Notes under the pieces: generated by a model | Database searches by the model: none | What the model was told of the DNA's origin: nothing | The model's input: the letters and a program-made list of their open reading frames with translations, nothing else | Program-made: the position numbers and the translations under genes | In this document: one piece after another, positions 7,134 through 10,463 of the stretch | How the letters are laid out: each line of letters opens with the position of its first letter | Numbering within the stretch: the stretch's first letter is position 1 | DNA from: Verrucomicrobiota bacterium | GTDB taxonomy: Bacteria > Verrucomicrobiota > Verrucomicrobiia > Opitutales > Opitutaceae | NCBI GenBank assembly: GCA_023426435.1 | Contig: JAFAAS010000166.1 | Span: forward strand, 1-10,463 | Direction of reading: 5' to 3' | DNA length: 10,463 nucleotides

Positions 7134-7880
7134 CTACGAGCTCAACCGCCGCTCCGCCGCCCAAAGCGCCGCGCCCACGATCCCCGCCTCGTTATGAAAC
7201 GCCGCCGGCACCAGCTTCGCGCGCGTCTTCACATAACGCATCCACTTGCGACTTTTCGCACTCACGCCGCCTCCGATGATGATCAGCTCCGGCGACAACA
7301 ACATCTCCAACGTCCGAAGATACGCGCCGAACTCCGGCCCCCACTCCGACCACTCGAGTCCGCGCCGCTTCCGCGCCGCCGCCGACACGAATCGCTCCGC
7401 CGATTTCCCCCGCATCGGCAAATGGCCGAATTCGGTATTCGGATACAACACCCCGCACGTGAACACCGCCGTGCCGACTCCCGTGCCGAGCGTCAGCAAC
7501 AACACCGGTCCATCGATCCCTCGTCCCGCCCCGAAGCGCATCTCCGCCAGTCCCGCCGCATCGGCATCGTTCACCATCGCAACATTGCAACCGGTCGCCT
7601 TCGCAAACAATCGCCCCGTGTCGCAACCGGAAAACCGCGGATGCAGATTCGGCGCCGTCACCGTCCGGGTGCCGTGAACGACGCCCGGAAACCCAATTCC
7701 AATCCGCCCGCGCCACTTGAACTTCGCCACCATCTCCTCCACCGCCCGCGCCATCGCATTCGGCGTCAGCGGCTCCGGCGTCTCAATCCGGAATCGCTCG
7801 GCGAGCAAACGTCCCGTCGCCGTTTCCACCGGCGCCCCTTTGAGCGCCGAGCCGCCGATGTCGATTCCAAGCACCTTCAT
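7134..7880 (-). CDS. ppgK: Polyphosphate glucokinase (ROK fold)
   Basis: 248 residues, the usual length for a strictly polyphosphate-type glucokinase. It phosphorylates glucose to glucose 6-phosphate in the cytoplasm, using polyphosphate (some members also ATP). DIGGS (residues 7-11) is the first phosphate loop and GIGFPGVV the adjoining strand. NDADAAGLAE (from N104) supplies the catalytic Asp, and TLGTGVGTA (from T130) is the second phosphate loop. NTEFGHLP (from N148) is the glucose-binding stretch, and LIIIGGGVS closes the fold. It lacks the CxCGxxGC zinc site of ordinary ROK kinases and regulators, and shows AERFVSAAARKRRGLEW in its place, as PPGKs do. The start at 7880 gives the natural N-terminus MKVLGIDIGGS. 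It follows trpS on the same strand across a 156-base gap with a palindromic repeat, so it probably has its own promoter. It hints at stored polyphosphate as an energy source. Confidence 0.92.
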   Translation of the reverse strand: MKVLGIDIGGSALKGAPVETATGRLLAERFRIETPEPLTPNAMARAVEEMVAKFKWRGRIGIGFPGVVHGTRTVTAPNLHPRFSGCDTGRLFAKATGCNVAMVNDADAAGLAEMRFGAGRGIDGPVLLLTLGTGVGTAVFTCGVLYPNTEFGHLPMRGKSAERFVSAAARKRRGLEWSEWGPEFGAYLRTLEMLLSPELIIIGGGVSAKSRKWMRYVKTRAKLVPAAFHNEAGIVGAALWAAERRLSS

Positions 7881-7983
7881 GGCCGCGAAGAAACCCGCCC
7901 GCCGCTCCGGAGCAACCGCCGTCTGAAAACACCCAGCCGCCGGGGTGAGCGTTTCGTCCTCTCACGCGAGCCCGCCGCCGCTT

Positions 7984-8034
7984 GTAGGAGCCCGCTTGCG
8001 GGCGATTGTCTCCGTTCGCCGGCTTCCACCTTCG
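7984..8034. repeat. Compound palindromic repeat, shortened copy
   Basis: Begins GTAGGAGCCCGCTTGCGGGC, matching 3229 onwards, then GAT, a variable stretch, GTTCGCC and GGCTTCCACC, which also occur in the full copy. The second inner hairpin of the full copy (about 3267-3287) is missing, so this copy keeps only GCCCGC-TT-GCGGGC (7990-8003). Relative to the full copy, T to C and A to G have changed together, so the hairpin pairing is kept. It lies just past the trpS stop codon on the minus strand. The rest of the 7881-8036 gap shows nothing I recognise. Confidence 0.8.
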
Positions 8035-8036
8035 AT

Positions 8037-9002
8037 CTACTCCAACCCGCTCGCCTTGCGCGCGCGCTTCAACACCGCGCTCGCCGTTCCCCGCGCGCGC
8101 TCCGCGCCTTCGCGCAAAAGCCGCTCCACGTGATCGAGATTGGCCGCGAGTTCCGACCGTCGCGCGCGATACGGCGCGAGAAAATTCCAGTAGTGCTCGA
8201 AGAGCGCTTTCTTCAAATCGCCGTAACCGAGTCCGCCCGCCCGCAAGCGATTCTCGAAATCGCCCGCCACGTCCGCCGGCGCCACCAACTTCAACAGCTG
8301 GATCGCAAGATTCTTCTCCGCATCCGGCTTCGGCTCCGCTGGCGTGCGCGAATCCATCACGATGCCCATGATTTTCTTCCGCGTCGCTTTCTCGTCGCCG
8401 AACAGATCGATCGTGTTGCCGTAACTCTTGCTCATCTTCTGCCCGTCGAGCCCCGGCACCACCGCGATCTCGTCGCGAATATCCGGCTCCGGCACAACGA
8501 ACACTTCGCCATAGGTCTGGTTGAACTTGATCGCGATGTCGCGCGTCATCTCCAGGTGCTGCTTCTGATCGCGGCCGACCGGCACCACATTGGTATCAAA
8601 AAGCAGGATATCCGCCGCCATCAGCACCGGATACGCCCACAACCCGAAGTTCGCGGGAATCCCTTTCGCAATCTTGTCTTTGTAACTGTGTCCGCGATCC
8701 AGCAGCCCCATCGGGGTCACGGTGCCCAAGAGCCACATCAGCTCGGTCACTTCGGGCACGTCGCTCTGCCGCCAGAACACCGACTTCGCCGGATCCAGTC
8801 CGCACGCCAGCCAGTCCAGCGCCACATTCAACGTGTTCTTCCGCCGCTCCGCCGGGTCGAGCAGCGACGTCATCGAATGATAATCCGCGATGAAGTAGTA
8901 ACACTCCCCGCGCGTCTGCGCCTCGATCGCCGGACGCATCGCGCCGAGATAATTGCCGAGGTGCAGCGTGCCCGAAGGCTGGATACCGGTTAACGTGCGC
9001 AT
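8037..9002 (-). CDS. trpS: Tryptophanyl-tRNA synthetase
   Basis: 321 residues, a normal length for the bacterial class I enzyme that charges tRNA-Trp in the cytoplasm. TGIQPSGTLHLGNYLGA at the N-terminus holds the HIGH-type ATP motif (HLGN, residues 14-17). FIADYHSMTSL, GLLDRGHSYKDK and YPVLMAADILLFD are conserved family blocks, and VGRDQKQHLE binds substrate. KMSKS (189-193) is the second ATP motif and is intact. The open frame runs 19 codons further upstream to 9059, but that stretch reads as non-family sequence and overlaps a repeat, so the ATG at 9002 is chosen. No strong ribosome-binding site is visible. The C-terminus is the usual helical anticodon-binding part. The gene is flanked by repeats on both sides, which suggests an independent transcript. 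Confidence 0.97.
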   Translation of the reverse strand: MRTLTGIQPSGTLHLGNYLGAMRPAIEAQTRGECYYFIADYHSMTSLLDPAERRKNTLNVALDWLACGLDPAKSVFWRQSDVPEVTELMWLLGTVTPMGLLDRGHSYKDKIAKGIPANFGLWAYPVLMAADILLFDTNVVPVGRDQKQHLEMTRDIAIKFNQTYGEVFVVPEPDIRDEIAVVPGLDGQKMSKSYGNTIDLFGDEKATRKKIMGIVMDSRTPAEPKPDAEKNLAIQLLKLVAPADVAGDFENRLRAGGLGYGDLKKALFEHYWNFLAPYRARRSELAANLDHVERLLREGAERARGTASAVLKRARKASGLE

Positions 9003-9022
9003 GGTGATATCGTGCTCGTGAT

Positions 9023-9101
9023 CGAAATCTTGATCGTGCTCCAAAAAGCGGAACGGCAAGAATCGCGCACGATTACGAGCCCGAGCAAGAGCAAGATTTC
9101 G
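9023..9101. repeat. Imperfect inverted repeat upstream of trpS
   Basis: CGAAATCTTGATCGTGCTC at 9023-9041 is matched in reverse complement at 9083-9101 with 17 of 19 positions identical, across a 41-base spacer. Around the arms are repeated short units such as CGTGCTCGTGATCG and ACGATTACGAGCCCGAG, giving a loosely periodic sequence. It fills most of the 106-base gap between the beta-helix gene and trpS, and its left arm ends about 20 bases upstream of the trpS start. It may be a degenerate dispersed simple repeat, or a leader hairpin of trpS. Confidence 0.7.
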
Positions 9102-9108
9102 CGTCCGC

Positions 9109-9804
9109 TCAGTCGCGCCGCTCGATCGTCGTCAGCGTCTGCCGGCTGCGCACCATCGTGTTCGCCGGCAGGATCCCGCCAAACGCCGTCAACGGCATCA
9201 CGATTCCGCGCCGCCCCAGCAACGTGCCGGGTTGCAGCACCGCATTGCACCCCACTTCCGCCTCATCCCCCAAAATCGCCCCGAACTTGCGCAAACCGGT
9301 GTCATGCGCCGCCACATCGGTCCGCACCACGATCGGCTGCTGATCCAGCCGCAGGTTCGATAGAATCACGCCCGCCCCGAGATGCGAACGATTCCCCAGG
9401 ATCGAATCGCCCACGTAGCTGAAATGCGGCACCTGCACGCCGTCCATCAACAGGCAGTTTTTGAATTCGCACGCGTTGCCCAGCACACAGCCTTCGCCGA
9501 CGATCACGTTCCCCCGCACGAACGCTCCGGGCCGAATCTCCGTCCGCGCTCCGATCCACGCCGGTCCGATCAAGGTCGCCTGCGCCGGCAGCTTCACCGT
9601 CGGATGCAACCACACCGCCCCTTCCACGTGAACGCCCGGCGGTAAAGACTTTCCCTCCGAAACCAGCGAGACGCTCCCCAGCGCCGGCCCGATCCGCTTG
9701 ATCCACTCCCACGGCGCCGCCTCCGAAAAAAAACTCGCCGAAAACGGCGCCAGCGATGCAGGCAGATCGAAAAACTCGGAAGCTTTCACCCCGGCAGCGT
9801 GCAT
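9109..9804 (-). CDS. Left-handed beta-helix nucleotidyltransferase/acyltransferase-like protein
   Basis: 231 residues from the ATG at 9804. After a short N-terminal segment (ASEFFDLP, then a helix with WEWIKRIGPAL), the protein is made of hexapeptide-repeat turns (WLHPTV, LIGPAWIGARTEIRPGAFVRG, VIVGEGCVLG, SILGNRSHLGAGVIL, AILGDEAEVGCNAVLQPG), the mark of a left-handed parallel beta-helix. VPHFSYVGDS places a His at residue 127 where GlmU has its acetyltransferase His, and LGAG follows as in GlmU. The N-terminal sugar-nucleotidyltransferase domain (GxGTR) is absent, so it is a stand-alone C-terminal-like protein. Homologues of this shape are often called UDP-GlcNAc pyrophosphorylase-like without proof. 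Substrate unknown; a sugar phosphate or sugar nucleotide is likely. The frame continues in phase to an ATG at 9876, but that extension is encoded across a terminator-like hairpin, so the start is uncertain. A GTG at 9789 (VKASEFF) is a third option. Confidence 0.82.
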   Translation of the reverse strand: MHAAGVKASEFFDLPASLAPFSASFFSEAAPWEWIKRIGPALGSVSLVSEGKSLPPGVHVEGAVWLHPTVKLPAQATLIGPAWIGARTEIRPGAFVRGNVIVGEGCVLGNACEFKNCLLMDGVQVPHFSYVGDSILGNRSHLGAGVILSNLRLDQQPIVVRTDVAAHDTGLRKFGAILGDEAEVGCNAVLQPGTLLGRRGIVMPLTAFGGILPANTMVRSRQTLTTIERRD

Positions 9805-9805
9805 A

Positions 9806-9834
9806 AAAAAGCCGTTGTCGAACAGCGGCTTTTT
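9806..9834 (-). terminator. Bidirectional terminator-like hairpin abutting a start codon
   Basis: A 13-bp stem (AAAAAGCCGTTGT / ACAGCGGCTTTTT, one G-U pair) with the three-base loop CGA. Each strand reads a GC-rich stem with A tract before and T tract after, the form of a bidirectional intrinsic terminator. On the minus strand the T tract runs directly into the ATG at 9804. The flanking genes are divergent, so no gene end is visible for it to serve. It may terminate a short unannotated minus-strand RNA, act as an attenuator for the beta-helix gene, or stop antisense transcription. Confidence 0.7.
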
Positions 9835-9908
9835 GTAACGCACCCATCGTCCGCACGCAGCCCTCGAATCCGCCATTCGCCTTCGTAAGAGAACCGAACA
9901 CCGAAACT

Positions 9909-9924
9909 GCGGTCTCTCGACCGC
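9909..9924 (-). other. Small GNRA-capped hairpin in the 9805-10019 gap
   Basis: GCGGTC-GAGA-GACCGC on the minus strand, a perfect 6-bp stem with a GNRA tetraloop. It is about 75 bases upstream of the terminator-like hairpin and could be part of the same structured leader or small RNA. I found no tRNA in this gap and no convincing promoter. Confidence 0.45.
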
Positions 9925-10019
9925 CCAAACAGGCCGAGAGCCGCGCGTTTGCCCTTCAGCCTTGCTTGGCGGCGATGCGTGCGAGCCGCCCGCGTCTCAA
10001 CATTTTCAATACGCACTTT

Positions 10020-10424
10020 ATGCAACGCACCCGTGTGCTGGTGGCCGAAGACAACGATATCATCCGCGGGGGCATACGCGAGTTGCTCGCCCGCGCGCCC
10101 GAGTTCGAGCTCGTGGGCGAGGCGCAGGACGGACGCGAAGCGATCGAGCTCACCGCCACCCTGCAACCGGACATTCTCCTGCTCGACCTGCGCATGCCCG
10201 ACGTCGACGGCGCTTCCGCTGCGCGACAAATCACGGCCACCCGGCCGGGTTCGAAGATTGTCGTCGTGACCGCCGACGATTCCGCCCACGCGGAACGCCT
10301 CGCCCGTTCAGTCGGCGCCGTCGCGTTGGTGACGAAGGACGAATGCGTCACCGCCCTCATCCCCACCTTGCGCGACGTCGTCGCCGGCAAATCCCCCCTG
10401 GCCGAACCCGCCCCCACCGAATAG
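10020..10424 (+). CDS. Single-domain response regulator (receiver only)
   Basis: 134 residues forming one CheY-like receiver domain. The acidic pair is E10-D11 (VLVAEDN). The phosphoacceptor is D56 in PDILLLDLRMPDVDG. The switch Thr is T84 in VVVTADD, and the conserved Lys is K106 in ALVTKDE. GEAQDGREAIEL between them is typical of the NarL/FixJ branch. No output domain follows: after K106 only about 28 residues remain, ending in a Pro/Ala-rich tail, and no LTxRE-type helix-turn-helix is encoded before or after the TAG at 10422-10424. It should be phosphorylated by a histidine kinase that is not in the window and act through protein contacts. Upstream in-frame starts at 9966 (TTG) and 9975 (ATG) would add residues not typical of a receiver, so the ATG at 10020 is preferred, despite no visible ribosome-binding site. 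Confidence 0.88.
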   Translation: MQRTRVLVAEDNDIIRGGIRELLARAPEFELVGEAQDGREAIELTATLQPDILLLDLRMPDVDGASAARQITATRPGSKIVVVTADDSAHAERLARSVGAVALVTKDECVTALIPTLRDVVAGKSPLAEPAPTE

Positions 10425-10463
10425 CCATCCGCCGAAAAACCAAGTTACGCGACGAGCGAAGCC

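Noticed and set aside
6990..8993. 667-codon plus-strand frame across ppgK and trpS
   Set aside because: It spans two well-supported minus-strand genes and the repeat between them; the translation is Arg/Pro/His-rich without motifs.
9835..10019. Possible tRNA or known riboswitch in the gap
   Set aside because: A CTCGAATCC-like stretch hints at a T arm, but no matching stem, acceptor or anticodon arm can be built on either strand.
1..10463. CRISPR array, insertion sequence, prophage or defence system
   Set aside because: No regularly spaced direct repeats, transposase, integrase, phage or nuclease genes; all recognisable genes are metabolic, transport, envelope or housekeeping.

Overview
The window looks like ordinary chromosomal DNA from a high-GC bacterium, probably a Verrucomicrobiota member of the Opitutaceae type. 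That assignment is an inference from the gene families, the GC-rich third codon positions that open long antisense reading frames, the general lack of Shine-Dalgarno sequences, and several kinds of short intergenic inverted repeat. No marker gene fixes the taxonomy. Eight protein genes are supported. Six are on the minus strand; the SLC13 transporter and the receiver gene are on the plus strand.

Layout from left to right. Positions 1-251 hold no gene, only a long inverted repeat (37-120) and the intrinsic terminator of cysK (195-224). cysK (252-1238, minus) makes cysteine from O-acetylserine and sulfide. A 160-base divergent intergenic region with a small dyad separates it from an SLC13-family permease with two cytoplasmic RCK_C (TrkA-C) domains (1399-3195, plus). 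This pairing suggests, but does not prove, sulfate uptake feeding cysteine synthesis. Next comes a compound palindromic repeat (3229-3301). A large membrane protein fused to a spermidine-synthase-like domain follows (3323-5845, minus). Upstream of it on the same strand, across a GC-rich hairpin, is a signal-peptide-bearing predicted outer-membrane beta-barrel protein (5910-6959).

The right half carries polyphosphate glucokinase (7134-7880, minus), then a shortened copy of the palindromic repeat (7984-8034). Beyond it are tryptophanyl-tRNA synthetase trpS (8037-9002, minus), an imperfect inverted repeat (9023-9101), and a left-handed beta-helix sugar-nucleotidyltransferase/acyltransferase-like protein (9109-9804, minus). 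A terminator-like hairpin directly abuts the start codon of that last gene. The window ends with a single-domain response regulator receiver (10020-10424, plus).

The genes do not form one pathway and I see no phage, transposon, CRISPR or defence island. The most interesting signals are non-coding: a repeat family whose two copies keep a hairpin through compensatory base changes, an unusual inverted repeat in front of trpS, and a possible structured leader in front of the beta-helix gene. The membrane-anchored spermidine-synthase-like enzyme with an altered active-site motif is the least understood protein.
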